Part shown: piece after piece, positions 27,466 through 35,719 of the stretch
Layout: every line of letters begins with the position of its first letter
Position numbering within the stretch: the stretch's first letter is position 1
From: Alphaproteobacteria bacterium
GTDB lineage: Bacteria; Pseudomonadota; Alphaproteobacteria; RF32; CAG-239
DNA length: 64,000 bases
Direction: 5' to 3'
Assembly (NCBI GenBank): GCA_015062535.1
Contig: SUUK01000006.1
Coordinates: forward strand, 36,916 to 100,915
Notes under the pieces: generated by a model
Seen by the model: only the letters and a program-made list of their open reading frames with translations
What the model was told of the DNA's origin: nothing
The model's database searches: none
Made by a program: the position numbers and the translations under genes

Positions 27466-28518
27466 ATGCAAAAAAATAATCTGCATTTAGGCTTAGTAAA
27501 TTTTTTGAAATTGAAAGAAAAAACTATGTCAAATTTTATTTATGTAAACCCTGCATTAATTAACCCAAAAACAAAAGAAAACCAAAGAGAAATTGAAACC
27601 CAAAAACTTCTTAAATTAAAACAAGAAGGCTACACCTTAATAGGTCTTGAGATGACAGAACCTACGCTTGCTTCTCTTTGTGATATAAACATAGACCCTC
27701 AACACACAGATCAAAAAACATCTCAATCTTGTGTTAAAGAAATTTTTCAAAATTTTGAAGAAATCGTCGCTCCTTTAACACCGCTTGAGGATAAAAAAAT
27801 AATCTTTTTAACCAATCGTGTTGACTTAGATTCTATTGCTTCATATGTAGTTTTCAACAAACTAGCTAATAACGAAACAATCTCAACTTTATCTATTAAG
27901 CAGATTAATGCTCACGATACTTTCAAAACTCTTCCATGGGAAAAAGAAAAGAATATAGAAGAGGCATTCAATCCATTTGATAAAACTAAAGCCCTAGCCT
28001 CAACTATAAAACCTTTTATGGTAACAGAAAACAACATAAAAAATGTTGAAACTTTTTTAGACAATGGAAGCGTTGATGAAAACATTATGGCATCATATCA
28101 AGCATCCGAGCAAAATATCATTAATAAAGTTAAAAGCAAAGAAATAAATGTTTCTAAAAAAGGCGGAATTGCTTTTGTAGAAACAACTTTACCTTGTGCC
28201 ACAGATGTTGGATATTGTTATGCACCTATCGTTATTGCAATCAATCCACAAATGAGAAGTGCAGACGGTTACACTTACAGAAAAGTAAGTATCTGCCAAC
28301 ACGAAGAAGGCTATGTAGACCTAAAATCATTAAAAGAAATTCTCCAAGAAAAAGAACAAGGTTGGGGAGGCTCTCCTACATTTATAGGTTCTCCGCAAGG
28401 AACTTCTACAAATATCACTAAAGAAGAACTCCAAAAATTAGTCTACAAACACCTTACCAAAGATTATAAACAAAGGTTAGCTCAAAACCAAAAACAAAAT
28501 ACTTCTATAGAATTATAA
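27466..28518 (+). CDS. DHH-like phosphoesterase domain protein (tentative)
   Basis: The 350-residue cytoplasmic protein has a segment I-I-F-L-T-N-R-V-D-L-D-S-I-A-S near residue 115, similar to the D-x-D-S/G-I-x-S core of DHH phosphoesterases. Near the C-terminus, G-W-G-G-S-P-T-F-I-G-S-P-Q-G recalls the Gly-rich motif of the DHHA1-type domain. The canonical D-H-H triplet is absent, so activity is uncertain. An internal ATG at 27526 could be the real start, but the first ATG sits well behind the promoter. It is monocistronic between a promoter and a terminator. Confidence 0.45.
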   Translation: MQKNNLHLGLVNFLKLKEKTMSNFIYVNPALINPKTKENQREIETQKLLKLKQEGYTLIGLEMTEPTLASLCDINIDPQHTDQKTSQSCVKEIFQNFEEIVAPLTPLEDKKIIFLTNRVDLDSIASYVVFNKLANNETISTLSIKQINAHDTFKTLPWEKEKNIEEAFNPFDKTKALASTIKPFMVTENNIKNVETFLDNGSVDENIMASYQASEQNIINKVKSKEINVSKKGGIAFVETTLPCATDVGYCYAPIVIAINPQMRSADGYTYRKVSICQHEEGYVDLKSLKEILQEKEQGWGGSPTFIGSPQGTSTNITKEELQKLVYKHLTKDYKQRLAQNQKQNTSIEL

Positions 28519-28536
28519 TCTAAAAAAACACTCAAC

Positions 28537-28562
28537 AACCACCCCAACTGGGGTGGTTTTTA
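28537..28562 (+). terminator. Rho-independent terminator
   Basis: AACCACCCC pairs with GGGGTGGTT around the loop AACT and is followed by TTTATTTT. It ends the DHH-like transcript. Confidence 0.85.
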
Positions 28563-28642
28563 TTTTAAATATTCTTTACAAAAAATTAAACTCTATCTAC
28601 TACAATTACTAATATTACAAAATAAAACTTTAAGGGAAAAAT

Positions 28643-29869
28643 ATGAAATCGTTAAACCCATTAAAACGTTTAGATATCGCTTGTTTCTTACGTTCTCAAT
28701 TATATCTTGCTCCAGTTCTTTTACTATTTTACCAACAAAATGGTCTATCAATTGCCGACTTTGTAATGATACAAGGTCTATTCCAATTAACTGGAATATT
28801 TTTTGAGATTCCCTGTGGTTACATAGCAGATATAACCTCCAAGAAAAAAGTTTTAATTTTAGCTTTTTCATGTTTCTTTTTAAGAGCATTCTTATGGCTA
28901 AAATTTAGCGGTGTTTACATCATACTTTTAGGCGAACTTTTTAATGCCCTATCAAGAGCATTTTTATCAGGAGTATATGATAGCTATATTTTTGATTACC
29001 TAAAGTCCAAAAACAAAACCTCACGCATGCTAAAAGAATGTGGTAGAACCAATTTTGCAATGTCATCAGGAGCAATGTTTGCCGCCATTTTTAGCGCCAT
29101 GTTATACAAAGAATATGGCACCTATATTTTGCTATCATTAGAGTTCATTTTAACTCTCATCAGTATTATTATTTTAACAACTCTTCCAAATCCACCATCA
29201 GCACGTCCGCATGCTGTATCACTAAAGGAAAAGTTTACCGAAATAAAACAAACCGCCATCTTCACCCTAAAAAACAAAAACATCAATTTATACATCATCT
29301 ACTCAGCACTGTTATTCTCAACAACATCTCTCTTTTGCTGGTGTTTTCAACCACTCTTAAAAATATCATCTGCACCAGTATTTATGTTTAGCTTTGTATA
29401 TGTTATCAACCATGCGTTACGAGCTGGATTCTCATATTTTGTAAACAACTTAAAGAAGTTTTTTGGCTTCAATCGTCTATTAGTTGTAACCACATTTTTA
29501 TGCCTATACTCATTTGCCTGCATGATATTAAGCTTTTACTTCAAATTGCCAAACGTTGCAATGCTAAGCCTAATTTTTGTATGTATTGGTATCGGCTTCC
29601 AACTTGCCTTTGCGATTGCCAATATCAACCATATTCACTCATATGCCATAGAAGAAACAAGGGCTACAATCTCTTCTGTAAACAATATGTTGCAACAAAC
29701 AATTTCTGGGCTATCACTAATATCATTTAAGTTTGTTATAGCTCCACATGCAAACACCGAGGGCTTAAGTTTCTCAAGCGCCTTTTCAGTATATGGCTTA
29801 TGTTATATGATAGTATTTTCATTCCTTTTATATAAAATTTATGAGCGAAACAAACTTTCCAAAGTCTAA
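28643..29869 (+). CDS. Major facilitator superfamily transporter
   Basis: The 408-residue inner-membrane protein has about twelve spans. The loop after span 2 reads G-Y-I-A-D-I-T-S-K-K-K-V, the MFS cytoplasmic signature G-x-x-x-D-x-x-x-x-K/R. A central charged loop (about 185-205) separates the two six-span halves. It resembles the efflux-like MFS branch with an F-E-I-P-C-G phrase in span 2. The substrate is unknown. AAGGG precedes the ATG. It stands alone. Confidence 0.82.
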   Translation: MKSLNPLKRLDIACFLRSQLYLAPVLLLFYQQNGLSIADFVMIQGLFQLTGIFFEIPCGYIADITSKKKVLILAFSCFFLRAFLWLKFSGVYIILLGELFNALSRAFLSGVYDSYIFDYLKSKNKTSRMLKECGRTNFAMSSGAMFAAIFSAMLYKEYGTYILLSLEFILTLISIIILTTLPNPPSARPHAVSLKEKFTEIKQTAIFTLKNKNINLYIIYSALLFSTTSLFCWCFQPLLKISSAPVFMFSFVYVINHALRAGFSYFVNNLKKFFGFNRLLVVTTFLCLYSFACMILSFYFKLPNVAMLSLIFVCIGIGFQLAFAIANINHIHSYAIEETRATISSVNNMLQQTISGLSLISFKFVIAPHANTEGLSFSSAFSVYGLCYMIVFSFLLYKIYERNKLSKV

Positions 29870-29967
29870 CAAAAAAAAATCTTTTAAATTCATATCCTTA
29901 ACTTTAATTTAATCTTTAAAACTTTAAAATTACCATTAAATAGAAAACTTAAAACAAGGATATATCA

Positions 29968-30405
29968 ATGGATACATGGATTATATTTTTAATTATTGCA
30001 CTGCTATTTTTTATTGCAGAAATTTTTACACCTACAATGTTTTTCCTAAACTTCGCCGCAGCTTCTGCCGTTTGTTCATTTGTAGGAATATTTACAGATA
30101 ACCATAATATTTTAATACCATTATTTGCGATTCTATCAATTTTATTTATTTTATTTTTAAGACCGTTACTAAACATCAACCCTCAAAAAATAAATAACTC
30201 AGCGTTTGAATCTCAATATGTAAATAAAATGGCAACTGCAATTACAAATATTACCCCATACTCTGGTCGTATAAAAATCTATGATGAGAGTTGGGAAGCT
30301 AGAACTTTACCTGAATCTCCAACCGAAATTCCTGAAGGTTCAAAGGTAAAAATCATCAGTCATAATGACTTAACTATGTTCGTTGAAAAGAAAGGAAGAA
30401 AATAA
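29968..30405 (+). CDS. NfeD-like membrane protein
   Basis: This 145-residue protein has an N-terminal pair or trio of spans (about 4-70) and a C-terminal OB-fold domain with G-R-I-K-I-Y-D-E-S-W-E-A-R-T, the hallmark of short NfeD (clan NfeD1b). Such proteins pair with SPFH proteins in membrane quality control. The next gene encodes that SPFH partner and starts at the last base of this stop (TAATG), so the two are translationally coupled. AAGGA precedes the start. Confidence 0.88.
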   Translation: MDTWIIFLIIALLFFIAEIFTPTMFFLNFAAASAVCSFVGIFTDNHNILIPLFAILSILFILFLRPLLNINPQKINNSAFESQYVNKMATAITNITPYSGRIKIYDESWEARTLPESPTEIPEGSKVKIISHNDLTMFVEKKGRK

Positions 30406-31385
30406 TGTCTACTTTATTAATTTTATTAGTCCTAGCAGCTGTATTTATTGCTGTTAAAGGTTGTATCATTGTTGAACAACAAGAAGTTGTAATTGTACAA
30501 CGCCTAGGTAAATACAAAGAAACCTTATCTGCCGGCTTAAACTTTATTGTTCCTTTCATTGATGAACCAAAAATAATTTCTAAAAAAGTAACTGTAAATT
30601 ATCGTGATGGTGGTTCTTCATCATATATGCAAAAAACAACTCGCATTGATTTGCGTGAAACAGTATGTGACTTCCCTCGTCAAAGTGTGATTACAAAAGA
30701 TAACGTTTCAATCTCAATTAATGCCGTATTATACTTCCAAATTTTCAACCCAGAAAAATCAGTTTATGGAGTAGAAAATCTATATGAAGCAATCGAAAAA
30801 TTAACTCAAACAACTCTACGTCAATTAATTGGTAAATTAGACTTACAAGAAACCTTAACTTCTCGTGATAAAATTAATACCGAACTTCGTGAAATCTTAG
30901 ACCAAGCATCAGACAAATGGGGTGTAAAAGTAAATCGTATCGAACTACAAGACATTACTCCTCCATCAGATATCCAAGCTGCGATGGATAAGCAGATGAA
31001 AGCAGAACGTGAAAAACGTGCTATGATTTATGAAGCAGAAGGTCAAAAAGAATCAGCAATTCGTATTGCAGAAGGTCAAAAAGAAGCCGCAATTCGTGCC
31101 GCAGAAGGTGATAAAGAAGCTGCAATCTTAAAAGCCGAAGGTGTTGCTCAAGCTCGTATGGTAGAAGCAGAAGCAGAAAAAGAAGCAATTTCTCGCATCA
31201 TTGAAGCTCTACACACCAAAGGCCAAGCAGATAAATACTTAATTGCCATGAAATACCTAGAAACAATGAAAGAAATGACTTCAGGCAAAGACAATAAGAT
31301 TGTTTATATGCCATATGAAGCATCTGCAGTACTTAGTTCCGTTGATGGTATAAAGGAAATGCTATTAACTAAAAAAGGTGCTTAA
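30405..31385 (+). CDS. SPFH/stomatin-family membrane protein (QmcA-like)
   Basis: The 326-residue protein has an N-terminal anchor (about 1-22), a SPFH/band-7 domain (G-K-Y-K-E-T-L-S-A-G-L-N-F-I-V-P-F near 40-60) and a long helix with repeated A-E-G-Q-K-E-A-A-I units (about 210-260). It matches the QmcA/stomatin group, which forms large oligomeric cages or microdomains in the inner membrane and modulates proteases. The coupled NfeD gene upstream supports this. The chromosomal context gives no hint of a specific client. Confidence 0.9.
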   Translation: MSTLLILLVLAAVFIAVKGCIIVEQQEVVIVQRLGKYKETLSAGLNFIVPFIDEPKIISKKVTVNYRDGGSSSYMQKTTRIDLRETVCDFPRQSVITKDNVSISINAVLYFQIFNPEKSVYGVENLYEAIEKLTQTTLRQLIGKLDLQETLTSRDKINTELREILDQASDKWGVKVNRIELQDITPPSDIQAAMDKQMKAEREKRAMIYEAEGQKESAIRIAEGQKEAAIRAAEGDKEAAILKAEGVAQARMVEAEAEKEAISRIIEALHTKGQADKYLIAMKYLETMKEMTSGKDNKIVYMPYEASAVLSSVDGIKEMLLTKKGA

Positions 31386-31394
31386 AACCTAAAA

Positions 31395-31420
31395 AAAGCC
31401 CCTTTAACGAGGGGCTTTAA
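31395..31420. terminator. Bidirectional terminator
   Basis: AAAGCCCC pairs with GGGGCTTT around an 8-nt loop, with A-rich and T-rich flanks. It lies between the SPFH gene and the convergent ankyrin gene. Confidence 0.8.
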
Positions 31421-31426
31421 TTTTAT

Positions 31427-32167
31427 CTATCTATTGAAAACTTTTTTAATCTTATAAACAAAACTTGTTTCGTTTTTTTCATTTCTTTCTTTCATTGCAT
31501 CAATAATCACTTTTTTCATTTCTTTTTCTGCAATTTTTAGAGCTTTATTACCCTTATCATCACTGTGGTTAACATTAGCCCCATTTAAAACAAGAAGCCT
31601 TGCGCATTCATAAGCATTATTCTGGACTGCAAACATCAACGGAGTTTTTCCTCTCTCATCAAGCATATTAACATCTGCCCCTCTTTGAATCAATAGTTCT
31701 GCAATTTCTTTATGATTAGAATAAACAGCATAAAAAAGCGCTGTTTTACCTGTATCATAACGAAGATTATCATAATACCCACAATCAAGTGCTAAATCAG
31801 TTAATCTATCCTCTTCATACCTTGGACGTACAAACTTCTTATATTCATCAACTTTAGCTCCATTATCAAGCAAATTTCTTACAATATCTAACTCACCATT
31901 CATTGATGCAAGCATCAAAGGTGTGTATCCATCTTTATTTTTCACATTTACATCACACCCAAGTTTTATCAGCATCTCAAGTTTTGCAAGTTTAATCTTT
32001 TCATCCATTTCTTTATTTAATATTATATCAAACATTTGATTATTTAATACTTCATAATCAGATACAAAATCATCTGGAATGCGATGCGCTTCTTTATCTA
32101 AATTTGACGCATTTAGTATCGCTCTAAAAACTTTACTTTCTTTTTCATCAGATGTTTTATCACTCAT
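31427..32167 (-). CDS. Ankyrin-repeat protein
   Basis: The 246-residue cytoplasmic protein has an extra N-terminal segment of about 35 residues, then the family head (L-N-N-Q-M-F-D-I-I, then L-I-K-L-G-C-D-V-N). About four ankyrin repeats follow, with T-P-L-M-L-A-S, T-A-L-F-Y-A-V and T-P-L-M-F-A-V phrases, and a basic tail F-V-Y-K-I-K-K-V-F. Its promoter (32192-32220) is of the shared ankyrin type. GAGG precedes the ATG. Binding partner unknown. Confidence 0.87.
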   Translation of the reverse strand: MSDKTSDEKESKVFRAILNASNLDKEAHRIPDDFVSDYEVLNNQMFDIILNKEMDEKIKLAKLEMLIKLGCDVNVKNKDGYTPLMLASMNGELDIVRNLLDNGAKVDEYKKFVRPRYEEDRLTDLALDCGYYDNLRYDTGKTALFYAVYSNHKEIAELLIQRGADVNMLDERGKTPLMFAVQNNAYECARLLVLNGANVNHSDDKGNKALKIAEKEMKKVIIDAMKERNEKNETSFVYKIKKVFNR

Positions 32168-32191
32168 ATTTACCTCACAATCAATATACCA

Positions 32192-32220
32192 ATTCTACTA
32201 CAAAATCGCCTCATTTTCAA
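32192..32220 (-). promoter_or_regulatory. Sigma70-type promoter of the ankyrin gene 31427-32167
   Basis: On the minus strand TTGAAA (32215-32220) and TAGAAT (32192-32197) are separated by 17 bp. The spacer (ATGAGG then ATTTTGTAG) resembles those before the other ankyrin genes. Confidence 0.6.
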
Positions 32221-32225
32221 CAAAA

Positions 32226-32255
32226 AAAGCACCTATTTCTAGGTGCTTTGATTTA
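32226..32255 (-). terminator. Rho-independent terminator of the methyltransferase gene
   Basis: AAAGCACCTA pairs with TAGGTGCTTT around the loop TTTC. On the minus strand it is followed by a run of seven T. It lies next to the promoter of the following ankyrin gene. Confidence 0.8.
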
Positions 32256-32271
32256 TTAAATAATCTTAAGA

Positions 32272-33156
32272 TTATTTTTTAGCTTTAGGCTTTGGACTAG
32301 CAACCTTTTTAGGTTCTGCTTTCTTTGGTGCTACGACCTTTTTAGCTCCAACCTTTTTAGGAGCTTCAGCCTTTTTAGGTGTTACCACTTTCTTAGCTTC
32401 AGCCTTTTTAGGTGCTACGACCTTCTTAGCTTCAACTTTTTTAGTTTCCACTTTTTTAGGTTCTGCAACTTTTTTAGCCTCAACTTTCTTAAGTTCTACT
32501 TTCTTAGCCTCTGCCAATTTTGTTGCAACTTTTTTAATAACCTTTTTGGCTTCAACTTTTTTATTTTCTTTTGCTTTTTGAGCTGGCTTTTTATAAACAA
32601 AAATCTTCTCTTTAACACCATAAATTGACGATTCGATTTGTTTTACTTCTTCCAAAGCACTCAATGGAAACATTTCAGAAATAACAACAGCCGTTTCCTT
32701 AATTTCTTTAGCTAATTTTTTGCCCAAAGGAACACCTGTTGTTTTGAGAACATAACACATAATAAGGTCCATATCTGAGTGATTTGTTTTCATATAATCA
32801 CCTTTAACAAAAGAAATATTTTTTAATCCTCTTGCTTTGATTTTACCCATAGTCAAAGGCACAACATCCCACTCTAAACCAACAAACTCGTGTTGAGGAA
32901 ATTCCTTTGCCAAAGGCAATAATAAAACCCCACTACCACAACCAAGATCTGTTACTCTCATTTTCTTTTTAGACTTTTTAAGAATAGCTCTTGCTTCATC
33001 TAAAATATCATCTTTAATTTTACCATAAGAAGATACAAAAGGACCATACTTACCGCATCCGCAACGAACAAAAGAATACAATTGATAACAAACAAAAACA
33101 AACGCCATAAATCCGATAACAAGCGCTAAAAATACTAAAATTCCACTACAACACAT
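32272..33156 (-). CDS. Membrane-anchored class I SAM methyltransferase with Lys/Ala-rich tail
   Basis: From the ATG at 33156 (GGAG seven bases upstream) the product has 294 residues; the longer frame to 33189 lacks a site. It has an N-terminal span (about 5-28), then a Rossmann methyltransferase fold with V-T-D-L-G-C-G-S-G-V-L-L-L (SAM motif I) and an acidic L-E-W-D strand end. The last 95 residues repeat K-K-V-E-A-K-K and A-P-K-K-A-E, extremely basic and like histone H1 or DNA-compacting tails. The substrate is unknown. A terminator follows. Confidence 0.72.
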   Translation of the reverse strand: MCCSGILVFLALVIGFMAFVFVCYQLYSFVRCGCGKYGPFVSSYGKIKDDILDEARAILKKSKKKMRVTDLGCGSGVLLLPLAKEFPQHEFVGLEWDVVPLTMGKIKARGLKNISFVKGDYMKTNHSDMDLIMCYVLKTTGVPLGKKLAKEIKETAVVISEMFPLSALEEVKQIESSIYGVKEKIFVYKKPAQKAKENKKVEAKKVIKKVATKLAEAKKVELKKVEAKKVAEPKKVETKKVEAKKVVAPKKAEAKKVVTPKKAEAPKKVGAKKVVAPKKAEPKKVASPKPKAKK

Positions 33157-33249
33157 AATTGTTCTCCACATATTAAAAACTATTGTCAAAATAATTGACT
33201 TAAGCTATCTATAATATAAAATACTTAAGAAATACTTTAAGAGGCTGAA

Positions 33250-33951
33250 ATGAATAAAAAATATCATAGAATTGTTTTCTTAACCGGCGCTGGCATCTCC
33301 CAAGAATCAGGAATACCTACTTTTCGTTCCGAAACAGGTCTATGGAATAACCACAGAGTAGAAGATGTTGCAACCATTGAAGCCTTCTATAAAAATCCAG
33401 ATTTTGTTCATGATTTTTATAACCAAATGCGTAAAGACCTCATAAATAAAACCCCTAATCCCGCCCATCTTGCCCTAACTGAACTTCAAAAAAATTTTGA
33501 TGGCGAAGTCTATATCGTAACCCAAAATATTGACACCCTACATGAAAAAGCCAACTCTCAAAATATCCTCCATATGCATGGTCAAATAAACGAGCTAGTT
33601 TGCCTAAATTGTGGCAAAACACATACCACTTGGGGCGATAGTTCTTCTGAAACGACTTGCCCTTTTTGCGAAAGAGAAGGTTTTATTAAACCAAACATTG
33701 TTTTCTTTGGTGAAATGCCCTTATACATGGATAAAATAGAAACTCTACTTAAAACATGTGACTTATTTGTAAGCATTGGAACATCAGGAGTCGTATACCC
33801 TGCAGCCGGCTTTGTTCAAACCGCCAAATACTATGGTGCAACCACCATCGAAATAAATTTAGATATGGCATCAAACAACTTTTTCTTTGATAAACACATT
33901 TATGGAAAAGCAGGCTTAGAGCTTCCCAAATTTATCAAAACTCTCCTCTAA
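33250..33951 (+). CDS. cobB: Sir2-family NAD-dependent protein deacylase
   Basis: The 233-residue sirtuin removes acyl groups from lysines using NAD. Motifs are G-A-G-I-S-Q-E-S-G-I-P-T-F-R (13-26), T-Q-N-I-D (91-95), catalytic H110 in H-M-H-G-Q, and zinc cysteines C118, C121, C137 and C140. The W-N-N-H-R-V-E-D-V-A-T stretch is like E. coli CobB. CobB and SIRT5 have a Y-x-x-R pair for succinyl-lysine; here Y57 is followed by M60, with Arg one position later, so acyl preference may differ. GAGG precedes the ATG. Confidence 0.92.
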   Translation: MNKKYHRIVFLTGAGISQESGIPTFRSETGLWNNHRVEDVATIEAFYKNPDFVHDFYNQMRKDLINKTPNPAHLALTELQKNFDGEVYIVTQNIDTLHEKANSQNILHMHGQINELVCLNCGKTHTTWGDSSSETTCPFCEREGFIKPNIVFFGEMPLYMDKIETLLKTCDLFVSIGTSGVVYPAAGFVQTAKYYGATTIEINLDMASNNFFFDKHIYGKAGLELPKFIKTLL

Positions 33952-33976
33952 AAAATAGCTTTCAAAACTACCATTT

Positions 33977-34840
33977 TTATTTACAGTTTGCATCCACTAA
34001 ATGTTTGCTAAAATCTTTTGAAAATAAGTTTTTCTCAGCAATTATCTCAACTTTTTTACAAGCATCTGCGCTATAAAATTCTTCCCAGTTACGAGGCATA
34101 AAATATTCACCAATTTTTTGTCTTATAACCTTATTACCTTCTTCAAAATTTTTCACATGATGTTTCAAAGATAAAGGTTCACGCTCCAAAACATCATCAT
34201 TAATTGCCCCAAATTTTGCCCCACTAAATAGCATTCTAACCCAATAATCCCAATCCTCAGAAATCTTTAACTCTTCATCATAAAAAATTTTATGATTTTT
34301 TGCAAAATCACGTCTATACATAATATTTGCATTACCAACCACATTATGCTGAATTAAAAAAGATGCTATTGCATTATGATTTTGTGGCACTCTTGGAAAA
34401 CCTTTTATCTGCCCAACAACCACATCAATTTGAGGATTCTCATCCAAAAACTTCACCTGTTTTTCCATACGTTCATTAAGGCTAAAGTCATCATCATCCA
34501 TTATCATAATATAAGGCGCTCTTGCAAGCCCAAAAGCCCTATTTCTAGAATACGCAATCCCCATATTTTTAGGATTTTTATAATATCTTATACGCTTATC
34601 ATTTCGCTTATATTTTTTTACAACTTCGTCTGTATTATCCAAAGACCCGTCATTTATAATGATAAACTCAAAATCTTTATACGTTTGCGCTAAAACGCTT
34701 TCTATTGCCTTAGAAACAATATCTCCACGTTTATACGTTAACATCACAACCGAAACTTTTGGTACATAAGGGCGATATACTACCGCCCCTATTCCAACAA
34801 CAAAAATCAATAAAAATATAAGAAAATATTTTTTCATCAA
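33977..34840 (-). CDS. Family 2 glycosyltransferase with N-terminal membrane anchor
   Basis: The 287-residue protein has an N-terminal hydrophobic segment (about 4-22), unusual for soluble GT2 enzymes, then a GT-A fold: S-V-V-M-L-T-Y-K-R near 30, I-I-I-N-D-G-S near 60, and M-I-M-D-D-D-D-F near 115 (the nucleotide-sugar and metal site). W-D-Y-W-V-R-M-L near 205 is the usual acceptor-side motif. It starts immediately after the stop of the lipoprotein gene, so the two are an operon. Sugar and acceptor are unknown. Confidence 0.85.
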   Translation of the reverse strand: MMKKYFLIFLLIFVVGIGAVVYRPYVPKVSVVMLTYKRGDIVSKAIESVLAQTYKDFEFIIINDGSLDNTDEVVKKYKRNDKRIRYYKNPKNMGIAYSRNRAFGLARAPYIMIMDDDDFSLNERMEKQVKFLDENPQIDVVVGQIKGFPRVPQNHNAIASFLIQHNVVGNANIMYRRDFAKNHKIFYDEELKISEDWDYWVRMLFSGAKFGAINDDVLEREPLSLKHHVKNFEEGNKVIRQKIGEYFMPRNWEEFYSADACKKVEIIAEKNLFSKDFSKHLVDANCK

Positions 34841-35290
34841 TTATTGAGCAATCACACGGCTAGGGTTACCAAACAACACCATGCAACGTTGACCAACACT
34901 AAGAGCACCATTTGTTCCTTGTGTGATACTAATTACTTGCCCATTATCTAATTTCAAAACATACTCAATAGCAGTTTGAGAGCTCAAACCTTGCTCTGTT
35001 GCATCACCAATCATACCACCCAAAAGAGCACCACCAACAGCACCCAAAGTATGAGCAGTTCTGCCACCACCAATTGTAGAACCAGCAATACCACCAGCAA
35101 CACTACCAACCAAAGTGCCAGCACCACTATCGTTATTAACGCCAACATAACGTACACTCATAACAGTACATTGTGACACAGTAGAAACTCTACCAACCTC
35201 ATTTGTAGAATAATGGTCCGCATTAATGTTTGATTGGCATGCACTAAGCATTGCAGTTGATAAAATTAAAGACAATAAAGTTTTTTTCAT
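34841..35290 (-). CDS. Glycine-zipper outer-membrane lipoprotein (17-kDa antigen/SlyB type)
   Basis: The 149-residue protein has a lipoprotein signal with L-S-A-C at residues 15-18, a Gly/Ala-rich double-glycine-zipper segment (G-S-V-A-G-G-I-A-G-S-T-I-G-G-G, then G-A-V-G-G-A-L-L-G-G, about 62-95) and a C-terminal beta domain (Y-V-L-K-L-D-N-G-Q-V-I-S-I-T-Q). This layout fits the SlyB/PcP and rickettsial 17-kDa antigen group, which sit in the outer membrane and stabilise the envelope. AGGAG precedes the ATG. It is first in an operon with the GT2 gene. Confidence 0.9.
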   Translation of the reverse strand: MKKTLLSLILSTAMLSACQSNINADHYSTNEVGRVSTVSQCTVMSVRYVGVNNDSGAGTLVGSVAGGIAGSTIGGGRTAHTLGAVGGALLGGMIGDATEQGLSSQTAIEYVLKLDNGQVISITQGTNGALSVGQRCMVLFGNPSRVIAQ

Positions 35291-35387
35291 TATAAAATCT
35301 CCTCAAATTTGTTTTACCTAATCTAGTGTTTTTTTTACCACTTGTCAAGAACAAAGAGCGCTCGCCTTTTTGGGACAAAACAAAATA

Positions 35388-35415
35388 TTGACTTTTTTTT
35401 GATTTCTGTTATTAT
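35388..35415 (+). promoter_or_regulatory. Sigma70-type promoter of the small membrane protein at 35447
   Basis: TTGACT (35388-35393) and TATTAT (35410-35415) are separated by 16 bp. The leader to the ATG at 35447 would be about 25 nt. Confidence 0.5.
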
Positions 35416-35446
35416 TACCAAACTTTACATATAATTTAAATATATT

Positions 35447-35653
35447 ATGGAAAAATGTATTATTGGAATTATCGCACTATGTGTATTGCTGTGCGTTGTA
35501 GGAGTTATCATTTCGCTTCTAGTCAGAAATGCAAAAATGAGAAGATTAATCAACCTTCAAAGAGCCGAGATTACAGATCTTAGAAAAAAGCTAAAGAAGG
35601 CCACTTCTTCATCTCTTGCTAAAGATACAGATGAAGGTGTTTCAATACACTAA
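35447..35653 (+). CDS. Small single-span membrane protein
   Basis: The 68-residue product has one N-terminal hydrophobic span (about 4-27), then a basic helical stretch (R-R-L-I-N-L-Q-R-A-E-I-T-D-L-R-K-K-L-K-K) and an acidic end. It looks like a small coiled-coil membrane protein with its soluble part inside the cell. No clear Shine-Dalgarno sequence is seen, but a promoter and a terminator frame it exactly, which supports it as a real gene. No family is recognised. Confidence 0.6.
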   Translation: MEKCIIGIIALCVLLCVVGVIISLLVRNAKMRRLINLQRAEITDLRKKLKKATSSSLAKDTDEGVSIH

Positions 35654-35670
35654 TTCATTCTGCCCTAAAA

Positions 35671-35698
35671 AAAGACCGTCTCAAAACGGTCTTTTTTA
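35671..35698. terminator. Terminator between convergent genes
   Basis: AAAGACCGT pairs with ACGGTCTTT around a short loop, with flanking A and T runs. It can serve the small membrane protein and the convergent DsbA-like gene. Confidence 0.8.
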
Positions 35699-35719
35699 TT
35701 TTCTTTTACTTAAGATAAA

